Positions 23,198 through 33,892 of a DNA stretch of 64,000 nt are shown here, in pieces. Source of the DNA: Cerioporus squamosus (Eukaryota > Basidiomycota > Agaricomycetes > Polyporales > Polyporaceae); assembly GCA_022592435.1 (NCBI GenBank), contig JABYQS010000054.1, forward strand, positions 124,001-188,000, read 5' to 3'. The notes beneath the pieces were generated by a model. The model had not been told where the DNA came from, did no database searches, and saw only the letters and a program-made list of their open reading frames with translations. Both the position numbers and the translations under genes were made by a program. Position 1 is the first letter of the stretch. Each line of letters starts with the position of its first letter.

Positions 23198-23695
23198 GAG
23201 CATGGTCGGAGGGAGCTCTTCACACCGTTATTAGCCATAGCAAAACGTCACCGCTCCATCCCGGGTGCTAACAAGGAGGCTAGAAAACCGACGGGCACAA
23301 GCCGTCCGAACGAAAAACTCTGTCAGATATGCAGAGAGACCTGCATGGCGGATCCCGCCAACCACGCCATATCTGGGCATGGCGGGCGCATCGGTGCCTC
23401 ATCGATGCGCTGCTGGGGACACATATGTCGAGGGCGTTCGCCGTTGATTGCATGCCGTAAGACGAGCTGAAGAGACAGGCATGGGAGAGATCTGGGCCAG
23501 GATTCGGCGCACACATGATGCGGGGAACAGCTGAGAAGGCCCGGGGAGAGGGACGGCGCGGGAGGTGGAGTGGCCGCTATAGGATGCGAGCCACGTGGTG
23601 GTGGGAGAGTGCGTATGGCAGAGTCAGAGGTGCCAAACAGAGGACAACAAAGGCCTCTCCTGTAACTGTCCTGCTCGTTGTTGACGACGGCGTCC
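23198..23695. other. Promoter region of the FHA gene
   Basis: About 500 bp between the MITE-like element and the next start codon. No gene or clear TATA box is seen. Confidence 0.5.
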
Positions 23696-26420
23696 ATGAT
23701 GCCTGCCCCCTTCGCCTCCCCGCACGTCCCCGTGCCCCTCCCTGCCCTCTACCTCTATCCCCTCAACGACTCCTTCGTCCCCAAACACATCTCCCTCGTC
23801 AACAGCCAGCGCGTCAAGATCGGCCGCCAGACCAACGCGAAGACTGTCCCCGCAGAACGCAATGGCTACTTCGACTCCAAGGTGCTCAGCCGGCAGCACG
23901 CAGAGGTGTGGGAGGAGAACGGCAAGGTGCGCTTTCTGCGCCAGACGGGCCCCGCAGTGCGCCCCCGTCGACCGCGTCGCGCTGACCCGTACCACCCGTC
24001 ACCCAGATCTACATAAAGGATGTCAAAAGCTCCAACGGGACCTTCATCAACGGCGAGCGGCTCAGCCCGGAGGGGCTCGAGTCTGAGCCCTATGAGCTCA
24101 AGACGGACGACATCGTCGTACGTGCAGGAGCTCCTCGTATGACGCGCCCCGAGCGCCGTGTCTCACGCCCCGTCTGCAGGAATTTGGCATCGACATCGTC
24201 GGGGAGGACAACAAGACGATCGTCCACCACAAGGTAGCGGCACGCGTCGTGTGCGTATTCACGGAGCTCGACGCGCAGGCCGCGCAACGCGCCGAAGCAC
24301 AGGCGCAACAGCAGGGCGCGCAGGGCTACATCAACTCGATGCCGAACCAACCCGGCCCCGGCAACAGCGCGTTCAACTTTGTTGGAAACGGTCAGGGAAG
24401 CTCGAATGGCGCAGCGGGCCCGCAACGGCGGCCAACGCTGCAGTCGCAGGGCTTGGTTGGGATGGGCGGCATGGGCGGGAACGTCCGCGTTCCGGGGAAG
24501 AGTGGGCTCACGTTCGACCACATCCTCAGCCGATTGCAGGGCGAGCTCCAGAAGAGCCGCGAGACGGGTGCTGAGCTGCACTCGCTCAGCAGTGGGCTCG
24601 CAGAGATTCATGACACCCTTGGTGGGAACCTCGTACGTGCTCGGCTGTATGCACTCTTGACCAACCTAACCCCGATCCCGCCGATGTAGCCGCCAAACCT
24701 GCCGCCGTATCCCTCTACATTGCCACCTGTAATGCCCGCACAAGCAGCTCGCGCAGCGGAGGAGAGCCAGCAGCGGGCGGCGGCCCAACCCGAGCCGTCC
24801 ACGGGTGTTGCCGAGCTCCAGGCTCAGCTGCAGGAAACCCAACGATCCCTCGCTGATCACGTTGACAAGGTCCGGACGCTTGAGGGTGTGCTTGCTGAGC
24901 ACGAGGCGGTTAAGCGGGAGGTGAGCTCGCTTCGGGACGCTATGGAGGAGCGAAAACGGGAGATGGAACTCTTCCGTGTCACGAGCTCCCGCCGCTTGCA
25001 CGACCACCACGACGACGATAACGAGTTCACGTCTGACGATGATGATGCGAGAAGCGTCTCGACCGTTGTTCCTCACGAATTGGAGCCGGTGGATGAAGAG
25101 GATGAGGAGCAGATTGCTGCGGAAGAGGAGGAAGAGCGGCGACGAAGGAGAGACGAGCTTGGTCGTCCTCGCACTCCGGAACCAACCGGTATGGGCATTT
25201 CTGAGGACGACGAGGAGCAGGAACACCATCGGTTCCGGAAACTTGCGGTGAACGACCACCGACCACGGCCCCCATCACCCTCGCCTCCTGCACCCGCTGC
25301 GGTTCCTGACGACTTCACTGAACGGTTGAATGCGCTTGCCAAGCAATTGGAAATGGCGCTCGAGCTCTCGCGCTCTCTCGAAGCCCAGCACGCCAGCGCG
25401 CAATCGACCATCTCCGTCCTGGAGGCCAAGGTCGCTTCCCTCGAGAACGCCGTCCAGGTGACCCAGACCCAGGTTCAAGCTCAGGCGGAGGTGACCGACC
25501 AGCTGGTCCATGCATCGGAGGCGGCCCGCTCCGTGCCGGCAGAGCCTTCCGTGCCTGCTGCAGCGGTCGAGGAGGCGCGGAAAGAGGAGCGTGAGTCGCT
25601 CACGGCGATGTTCTCGGAGTGGAAGAAGAACGTCGAGGGGAGGTGGAGCAGCGTGCAGGAGGACTTCGCGGAGGAGCGGGATCGGTTGCGTCGCGCGAAG
25701 GAGGAGTGGGAGACCCGGATGCGCGCCGCGGAGGAAACTGTGACTAACGCAGCCGCGAAAGTCGAGTCGGGTCTCCTGTCGCTGGCGTCCTTTCAGGCGC
25801 AACAGCAGCACGGCCGTATGAACGGCAACGCGAAGCCTCACACGAGCGGCGGTCTTGTCACTCCTCCCAGTCCCAGGAGCCTATCGGCTGATTCGACCCG
25901 TCCGAGAAGACAACGGAAACGGGTCAGTGCGTCAAGAGGACGGACGCGATCGCGGTCGATCTCCCCGGCTCCGACGGACGACATGCCCGAGAACGTGTCG
26001 TCGCACGACGCGGAGGGAAGTGAAGCTTCGTATTCTGGTCCCCGTCGGCGATCACCATGGTCTGTGGACGACTCGAGCGATTCCGAAGGGTTACACCCGA
26101 GTGACCCGGAACGGGGCGACGCTCCGGAGGGCAGCAGTAAAATGCCCTTCCCGATCACACCGGAGTCGTCTGTGGTCAACCAGCCGATTTCGACGTCGAA
26201 AGTCGCCCCTGCTGCGACAGCAGACGCACGCGCGCATGCGCAACAGCCACCCAAGGCTCCTGTGAGTTCCGCAGTGTCGTTCCCTGCCCCTGTCCGCCCT
26301 AATGCGGATGTTGCGTTCCAGCATCCATATCACACCGCGTCGGCAGCGATAGGCATTACGATGCTAACAGTGGCGACACTCGCGGTGATGTGGCGGGTGA
26401 AGCCCGAGGTGACGGTATAG
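23696..26420 (+). CDS. FHA domain, coiled-coil, tail-anchored protein (SLMAP / Far9-Far10 / PRO45 type)
   Basis: Four exons (23696-23926, 24007-24117, 24180-24632, 24690-26420) give about 841 residues. The FHA phosphothreonine-binding domain occupies roughly residues 15-125, with [14 protein letters not shown] and [13 protein letters not shown]. Long coiled coils rich in Glu/Gln/Arg follow (about 285-380 and 480-630), then a Ser/Arg-rich low-complexity region. A single hydrophobic helix ends the protein ([15 protein letters not shown]) before a five-residue tail. This order matches SLMAP in animals, Far9/Far10 in yeast and PRO45/HAM-4 in filamentous fungi. These are members of the STRIPAK phosphatase complex at the nuclear envelope, ER and mitochondria, needed for cell fusion and fruiting. 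The homology call is from architecture and FHA motifs only. Confidence 0.85.
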
Positions 26421-27426
26421 GATGGATGGAGTATTCGCAGCAGCAGCAAGTAAAAATTGGCCATGTACGACGCATGTAGGTGAAGGATTCGCTTTCCGCA
26501 CGCATACCACGACGTGTTTCCTTTCCCCCGATATCCCGGATTTCTCCTCATCGTGCCTTTCGTGTTTGCCTTCGCACTCGCAGATTGTCTCATGCATCCC
26601 TCTCTCACTCTCCTGGATAACTCTCGTCCTCATCTAGTCTCCCTTCTCCCCTCCTTGTCGTCAGCTCCCACTTGTCATCTGTTAATGCGCCTTTGCGAAC
26701 GGTCTGGCATCACCATCTTCGCCTTGTTCCGACCACCACCTGCCGTGCATGTCCGGCAGCATCCGACCCTCCTTGTGTTGTCTGTCCTTTTCCCGTCCTC
26801 CTTCCTTCCTTGTCCCTTGCCGCTTGCCTTCTATGCCCCTGCCTCGCCGCACCACGCATATATGTACATACTCTCCGACTCTCTCCCCTCCTCATCTCTC
26901 TTGCCTCTCCTCTTGTCCAACGTCTTCTTTACACCTTCGCCGGCTAGTATTTAACGACCCCCTAATGACTACCTCTCTATCTTATGATTTTCGATTCCCG
27001 AACCAGTAGATCAGGTTGCGCATTTGGCTTTAGGCGACTGGGTTAGATTCTTTTAGAGGTACGTACGAGGCTGTCGGTATGGTTGTGACCTGTCGCGTGC
27101 GCGTTTTCCTGGCCAGTAGAGCGTGCGTTTTGACTTTCTCGTACATCGATGGTTGCGTATGGCGGCGTGTAGCACTCTTTTGCGTGCTCACAGAGGATTC
27201 TTTCTAGGATAGCGGATACCATGTGTAGTACTGGCCGAGTATATTGCACGTTGAAGTTGCAGCGGACACCCATTGGACACCCAGCTCAAAACATCGTGTG
27301 CGCCAGAAGAGAACGACATGCAACTACGGGTAGACCGTACGAAAGTGAATGCGAAATGACAAGCCATGGCTAGAAGCTAGGAACACAGTAGGACAAGCTG
27401 GGTGACCGCAAGCAGTCGATACGGTA
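26421..27426. other. Convergent 3' flanks, no gene
   Basis: C/T-rich sequence after the FHA stop, facing the stop of the PinX1-like gene. Frames here are short and low in complexity. Confidence 0.6.
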
Positions 27427-29170
27427 TCAACGGTCTGCTTTGCTTTTCTTCTTGTCCTTCTTCCGTTTGCGCTCCTTTGCCTCATCATCCGACGCAGCCA
27501 CAGTATCGTCTGCATCGACCGCGATTGCAGCGCTGGCCTGAGCAGCAGCCTCCTTTCTCCTCCGCTTCTCCTCCTTCCGCCGCTTGCGCTCGGCCTTCTC
27601 GTCTGTCGATGCGTCCTCTGCGGGGTCCACACTCGCTGCCGTCTCATCCTTAACTGTCACCTTTTCCTTGCCCTTCGCCTTTTTGCTCTTCTTGTCCTTC
27701 TTGTCCTTGCTCTTCTTTGGCCGGTCCTGGTCTTCGTCCTCCTCAACCTCGACCTCGACCTCTGCAGCAGCCGGACTGGCCTCAACGACGGGCTCCTCCG
27801 CCACCGTCTTCGTCACCGTTGCAGACGTGAACATCGCAGCGAACGAAGAGCGCATGCCGCTCCCGATGCCTCCAAGTCCACGCCGCTCCTCGACGGTCTC
27901 CTCCGCCCGCGTCACCTCCATCCGAAGCTTCGACGCGCCCAGGCCCACGCGCGGACGCTCACCGTAGTCGTAGTCGTCCTCAGCAGCGGCAGGGGTGTCC
28001 GTCCCAGAGGCGGGCGCAGACGAGGACCCGCCGTAGACGCGTGCGTTGCTCTTGGCGGCGAGCTTCTCCTTGAAGTAGTCCATGACGCTCTTGCTCGAGA
28101 CGGTGAGCTCCTGCAGCTTGAGCTGCTCCGTGTAGGCGGGGGTATCTGAGCCGGAGGTGGATGTGCTCGGGCCGGGCTCGAAGGGCGTGGATGGGTATGG
28201 GGTGGGGGCGGAGGAGGGGTAGCCGGAGATGGCGGGAGAGGGAGAGGGAGAAGGTGAGGCGAGCCCGAGGATCTCGGCGATTGCGGAGGCGGACTTGGAT
28301 GCGAGGGATTTGGCGGCCATGTGTCGGCCGCGGTAGGCTGCACGAGGGCTGTGGTTTGGTGATCAGCATACGAATGCAGGTTGCAGTGAAGGGGGGAAGC
28401 CGATGGGCGAGAGCATGTGCGACATGGGGAAGAGAGATATTGCGAGGACATGTACTCACTGTCTTGAAGGGCCTGCAGACGGAACGGTCGGCGCAGGAGA
28501 GGGCGAGGCGGTCTCAGCAGGTGTATTAATCTCTCGTTCCGTGTCGCGCTTCTTCTTTTTCTTCTTCTCCTTCTTGCTGCTCTCCTCAGCGTCCGAGGTA
28601 TCCTCCGAAGACTTGCTCTTCTTCCGTTTCTTCTTCCTCTCCTCGCTCTCGTCCTCCTGCTCGCCCTTCTTGCGCTTCTTCTTCAACTTCTTCTCGCCGT
28701 CCTCATGTGCGCCCTCAATCTCTCCATCCGCAGTGGCCTCGTTCTCGGGCTCGACCTTCGCCGTCGGGCGGACAAAACCGTCGATCTTCATCGGCTCCTC
28801 CTCCTGAGCCTCGCCGTTCCCGTTCGCAGCATTCAGACGGAGGAGCAAGTTCTCAAAGTCCTTGTTCTGCTTCCACGCCAGTCCCTCGGCCGAGTTCTTG
28901 TGGTCCGCGCCGATACCGAGCATGTCGAGCTTCTGGTTCACGCTGAGGGCCGACGTCCGTCCCTCGCCAGACACACCCAGTCCGCGCGAGGGGTCCCAGC
29001 CAAGCTTGGCCAAGTAGGCCGCGCCGAACTTGCTTGCATCTATGTAGGATGACGATGAGGATAGGTACGAGGAGGCATGCTAGGTTCTGGAGTCTCGTAC
29101 CGTTTGCCCATGCCAGGTTGCGCGGGTCATTTGGGATGCGTTGTTTTGTTTTTCGGCCGGCCAAGCCCAT
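27427..29170 (-). CDS. PinX1/Gno1-like G-patch protein
   Basis: Three exons (29170-29101, 29039-28460, 28348-27427) join in phase to about 523 residues. The N-terminus MGLAGRKTKQRIPNDPRNLAW followed by ASKFGAAYLAKLGWDPSRGL is the classic start and G-patch of PinX1/Gno1. After this come long Lys/Glu-rich nucleolar-type tracts, then PRAAYRGRHMAAKSLASK, which matches the conserved R-A-H/Y-R-x-R-x-x-A-x-K block of the family, and a basic Lys/Arg tail. Members work in the nucleolus in pre-rRNA and snoRNA maturation as cofactors of the helicase Prp43, and in animals and yeast they also restrain telomerase. All splice sites are canonical and the gene looks intact. Confidence 0.9.
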
Positions 29171-29826
29171 ATTGACTAGTTCTCCGAGTCAGAGATGGTG
29201 CTCCTGTTGATCGGATACCCAAGACACGTTCAGCTTCAACTCAGCTTGGAGGCACGACCGGGGAGTGAAGCTGCGGAAGCGCTCAGATTTTTGGGTGACG
29301 GCAATCGGCTGTGACCGCTTGTGTGACACTACCGCTTTCAGCGAGGCGGGCGTCTCCGCGTCTCTGCTCCTGCCACTGCTGCCAGTACTGGGAATGATGT
29401 TATACTCGTCTCTGGTGGTTCTTTGGTCGACAACCAGCCCGCGCGGATCTCTCTATCTGTATGCAACGAATGGACGCTGCACGCAGACCTCCGGCATCCA
29501 GTCTGGCAAGGTTTCAGTAACGTTACTGAAGCACTGTGACTGCTGTGAACTCTCGAGTCGGACACCCACCAACGCGAGATTCCAAGCGGAGGCTTTTGTA
29601 GCAGAATTACGCTAACTTCTAGCTCAGGGCAGCAGTCTCACTTGATTTTCACCATGCAACGCGATTCGGACGTGGGGAGGACCGCCGAGGCTACGCCGCT
29701 GTGCACGGCAACTTCCAGAAGACTCTTGGAGCTTGAGCTCATCGCAGCCCCTCTCACTCAAACTCAAGCATCGACCCCCACTTTCTGCGCTTCAGTTACC
29801 TACGGCTCTCTTCCTCAATCTTCTGC
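29171..29826. other. Divergent promoter region
   Basis: About 650 bp between the start codons of the PinX1-like and cupin genes, likely a shared promoter. No gene seen. Confidence 0.5.
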
Positions 29827-30212
29827 ATGGCTTCTATATCCCAGCGTGAGGCTGAGAAGCAAGTCCGCTCGTGGGGTTTCCCGACAGTCTACACCTGGAC
29901 AGACCGCCCGTGAGTATACACGCTCCATCTTACCTCCTTGTCGCTCTTCCCTGCAAGGTGATGACCTCTATCCGACATCACGCTCACTTCGTTCGTCTTC
30001 TGTATGACAGGAATGCACACTATCCCCCACACCGACACAGCGGCTTGACCACCCACCTCATTCTCTCGGGCGAATTCACGGTCTGCTATCCCGAAGATGA
30101 CCCCACCAAGAAGGAGACTTTCGGACCTGGGGCGCGCATTGACGTCCCCGCAAACAAGTCGCACGAGGTGTGGATGGGCAAGGACGGATGCACGTACGTG
30201 ATTGGGGAGTAG
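29827..30212 (+). CDS. Small cupin-domain protein
   Basis: Two exons (29827-29909 and 30011-30212) give a 94-residue protein starting MASISQREAEKQVRSWGFP. The second exon carries the single cupin fold: PPHRHSGLTTHLILSGEF contains the HxH...E-type metal-binding start (His-Arg-His), and GARIDVPANKSHEVW holds the second motif with its His. Such single-domain cupins often bind a transition metal and act as small oxygenases, isomerases or storage-like proteins; the substrate is unknown. The protein is at the short end for the family but both motifs are complete. Confidence 0.75.
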
Positions 30213-30640
30213 GTTGGTTGCCGGGGCAGCCCGAAGATCAGCGGATGTCAGGCCACTTGTGCGGGTTTTGCGCTTTGCCGTACGTGCTCATGTTCTGCAC
30301 GCGTTCCTTCCTTTGTTCGGCTGACTCGGGCTCGGTTACAGATCGTCCAGAAATACATAGCATATACTCAACCTTGCGGCATGTGGATCGCTATCCCCGC
30401 TCCCAGCGCATGGCGCTGCTCAAGGTTAAGGCTTTTGCTGAGAAGGACTCCATTCTCGAGCCCGAGGAACGGCAACAGTCAACGCGTCGAGGCGTTCTGC
30501 GCCTGTCCCAGCTAACTCACACATCCCGCGCTCTCAGTCCTAATGAAACGAATGACGATTCTCATGCAACCGATGATCGTGCGCATACAAGCTGTCCATG
30601 ATGCTCTCCTCCAGCCAAACCCCGAAAGAAGACGCCAGAT
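30213..30640. other. Intergenic, no gene recognised
   Basis: Between the cupin stop and the stop of the minus-strand membrane protein gene. No motif-bearing frame. Confidence 0.5.
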
Positions 30641-31311
30641 TCAGATAAACCACCACACCGAGTCGCTTTCACCGGGAGCTCCCGAGATTCCTTGAATGCG
30701 CAGGCTCCCCGCGGAGGGCATGAGGACCGGCGAGGGAGGTGTCACGCGAACCTCGAGAGCGCCGTCCGCGCCGAGCTTGACGAGGTGCGGGACCGACGGG
30801 GAGATGATGAGGTTCACCGTCGATGTGGCGGAGTGGCTGCGGCTGGGATGTGCCGCGGGGATTGGGGCAGCAATGGGAGGGACGGGGCAGACGGGGGTGA
30901 CGGGGGAGGCTGGGTCCGCGTCGCTCGAGGTGGTGCTGTCCATGCTGGTGTCGCCCTTGCCCTTCCCATTCTCATCCGCGTCCTCAAGCTCTTTCCCCTC
31001 GTACTCGATGCCGAACCTCCTGCCGATACTCTTCGTGAGGGACGTGGAGTTGAACACGCTGCGTCCGAGAGTCGGTGACGGGTTCTCGACGTCGAGAGTC
31101 TTGCGCTCGTGTTTAGTGCGTGCAGCAGCAGGGACGGATGGGCGGGACCGCCAGACGACGAGGATGGTGGCGGCGAGCATGGCGGTGATGACCAGGAGAA
31201 CGAGCACGCCGCCGACGATGACACCTGGTTCACACGAAGAACATCAGCGCAACTCAAATCGACACGAAGAACGCAAGGCAACGCACCTGGGGAGAGTCCG
31301 AGTTGCGTCAT
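30641..31311 (-). CDS. Single-pass membrane protein of unknown role
   Basis: MTQLGLSPG is joined across a short intron to VIVGGVLVLLVITAMLAATI, one strong transmembrane helix, then a stop-transfer VVWRSRP and a cytosolic tail of about 150 residues rich in Ser, Pro and Asp. The tail includes RSVFNSTSLTKSIGRRFG and a C-terminal ESDSVWWFI. The small N-terminal part suggests that either a short lumenal end exists or further 5' exons lie beyond 31311. In-frame sequence upstream (RPLEEKLK before the Met) and an ATG near 31460 hint at an upstream exon, but I could not join them in phase. Mushrooms have many such proteins; function is unknown. Confidence 0.55.
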
Positions 31312-33892
31312 CTTGAGCTTCTCCTCGAGCGGTCTTCTGGCTAAACGAGTGACGGGATCGAACCTGGTGGTGGACGAGCGGAGGAGATAGAAGCTTTCTC
31401 TTTCGCTCGCCCGCTGCCTTTTACGTGCAGCTCACCGAGGCTGACGACGACGGTGGAGGCTGACATCGCGATCGAGCCCAGTGGCAGGAGGCAGGAGGCT
31501 GGCAATGTCGGACGCGTTCGGCGCTAACGCGTCCTGGTCCGCGGTCACGTGATGGATTTATGTTGTTTTCCGCAGATAAGGTTCCGGAACCAACAGTTAC
31601 ATGTCGGGCACATTGTTCACGGTAAGTAACCCTTCAGAAGTTCCAAGCTGCAGCTTCAGCTGTATCTTCCGACGCCGCACGATAACTCATGTGTTGGAGG
31701 CTTGTCAGGGCTTGTCTCCGGACCAATCCATCTTCCCAGTGCGGAGCCGAATCGCTCATGCGCATTCGCTCTCATCGGTGATCGTTGTGAGTGATCGTCC
31801 AACCCCGTCGCGCGGAGCCAACTCTATTCGCCGAGTCGCCCCCCACTACCGACAGCCCGGTTCCTGGCCGCATCCCGCCACACTTATCTGCAGTGTCCCG
31901 AAGAACATCCGTCCCGTTGAGCATAGCGGCGTGCGGATTGGTCGAGCATCGCGCCATGCAAGGACCCGGGATCGCTGAGGCTCGTCGTTGGCGGAGCTGG
32001 TGTCAGTGGCGCCCCGACCCCGATGCATTTGGCGGCACATGCGTATGTTCCGAAGGGCAGCGGACAGACACCGCAGGTCAATGTCATTTGCAAACACGGC
32101 CCTAATGGCATTCGCCGTCCGATATGCCACCACCGGAGCACCTGAGCAGGATGCCACAGTTCGGCCATCTAAAGCCATGGGAAAGGCCTGCAAACGTGGT
32201 GATGCGAGATGTCGGTCTGGACTGTGCACGGTACGTGATGCTACGACGTCTTACGACGTACGTGCTTCTCAAAGATTTCCTTGAACCACGGAACAGGAGT
32301 ATTGACGTCGACATGTGTGCTGTGTGCGTTTGTCACAGCGGGACTGTCGGGCGTAAAGCACGAGAAACATATCCGTTGGATATGTTTCCGCAAGTTGCAT
32401 GTGGAGGCGCACTGGCGCAGCGCTTCGTCATAAACAGCGCAATCGGGGGCGCAATCTTCCCGGGGAGTTGTGGTCACACACACTTGCCAGATGACTGAAG
32501 TTCTGTGGGTGCATGTATGACCGGGTATTGCAGGGTATCGCCCACGGCATCCTGGCACCTTGATCCTGGTGAGCACATTCGCGTTCTGGAGTATGTCTTT
32601 CTTCAAACGCCACTGACCATCTCTCCGTAACCCTTACTTTGAGCAACAGGGCTCGACTGGCTCCGGGCTTGACGTTACTGAGCAGAGTCTCGTCAGAGTC
32701 CGATGCGCGTAACCCCATTCCATGTTTAAAAACATCCAGCTGCCAGCGCAAAACGTACGAAGGAGGACAATGCCGGACGTTGATCGGGGCGCATTGTTGC
32801 CGACGATGCCTCCCCAATTCCGTCCGCGACAGAACAGCATGGAGGAGGCTAGCTTCTGAAGTTTGTGTGAGTGTATTCTGACAGCTTCCTCGTTACCTGC
32901 TCGCTCCAGAAGTCGCGAATGCATTCCTTGCAGGACGGACCGACGGTCGGCGATTCATTGTACGTATGCAAGAATACGTCTGTCCGCTGCGGGGCGGCTG
33001 TCTGCGCTGCAGGGTAGGCGTACCGTGGATGTCCCTGGTGGCTGGCTTGCACTCAAATTCCGTTGTGTCGCCTGGCGGGTGTAGTGGACGGGTGAAAGTT
33101 CCGTCCTACACTCGCTAGCAATCTCGATCACGTTGATCGACATATTGATCGACATGCATGTGGACCTGTCTTTAGCAGGTCTTAGCAGAGGCGTCCCCGC
33201 ACGCAAGATACAGGCGACTACCTGCTGCAAGCCTACAACAGCGTCGGTGACTGAGTCTACGTGACCGACATCCAGCGCGGCGCAGCACCGCAACCGCAGA
33301 AGAGCAACGAGTGCGTCATGCGTGATCTAGGGTACTGGCGAGCGCATTGGAGCTGATGTTGTTTTGGTGGTTCCCGGATGGCATTTCGCCGCGAGGACTG
33401 AATGCGGAATGATGGGAGCAGGTCACCGGTGCTTGGACGAGCTTCTGTTGGCCTGGCCACTCTCACCGGCGGCGAGCACGTGATCGCGAAGAGGACAAGT
33501 TCCCATAACGGCGGAGGCGTTCGACATAGACGCGCCTGGGAGACGGGCGGGAGAGAGAATTGCCAGATATCCGCCGCCCAAAATCCCCAGTTTCTGGATT
33601 CCCATCCACGACGACCTCGCACGCTCGGGCGCCCCTCAATTAGCCACGGCATGGAACACAAGAACGCGTTTCCGCCCCCGCCGGCCGATCTCCCTTCTCC
33701 CACTCCCTTCTCCCTGGCTTCCTCCCCGCGAGTATTTCTGGCTCCGTAGCTCCCTTGCGACAGGTGCTGCCCCTCTGCTCCCTCTAACACCCTCTCCGGT
33801 CCGCTGGCTTACCGACACCCTCCTCGTAGCGCGCCGTCAATCAAGACAACGCCTGCCCAGGCTAGGTCGACGCGCGGGACTCGGACGCCACG
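31312..33892. other. Gene-poor stretch of 2.6 kb
   Basis: Many overlapping short frames on both strands and no recognisable domain or consistent splice pattern. The last 500 bp are probably the promoter and 5' UTR of the DUF6533 gene. Confidence 0.5.
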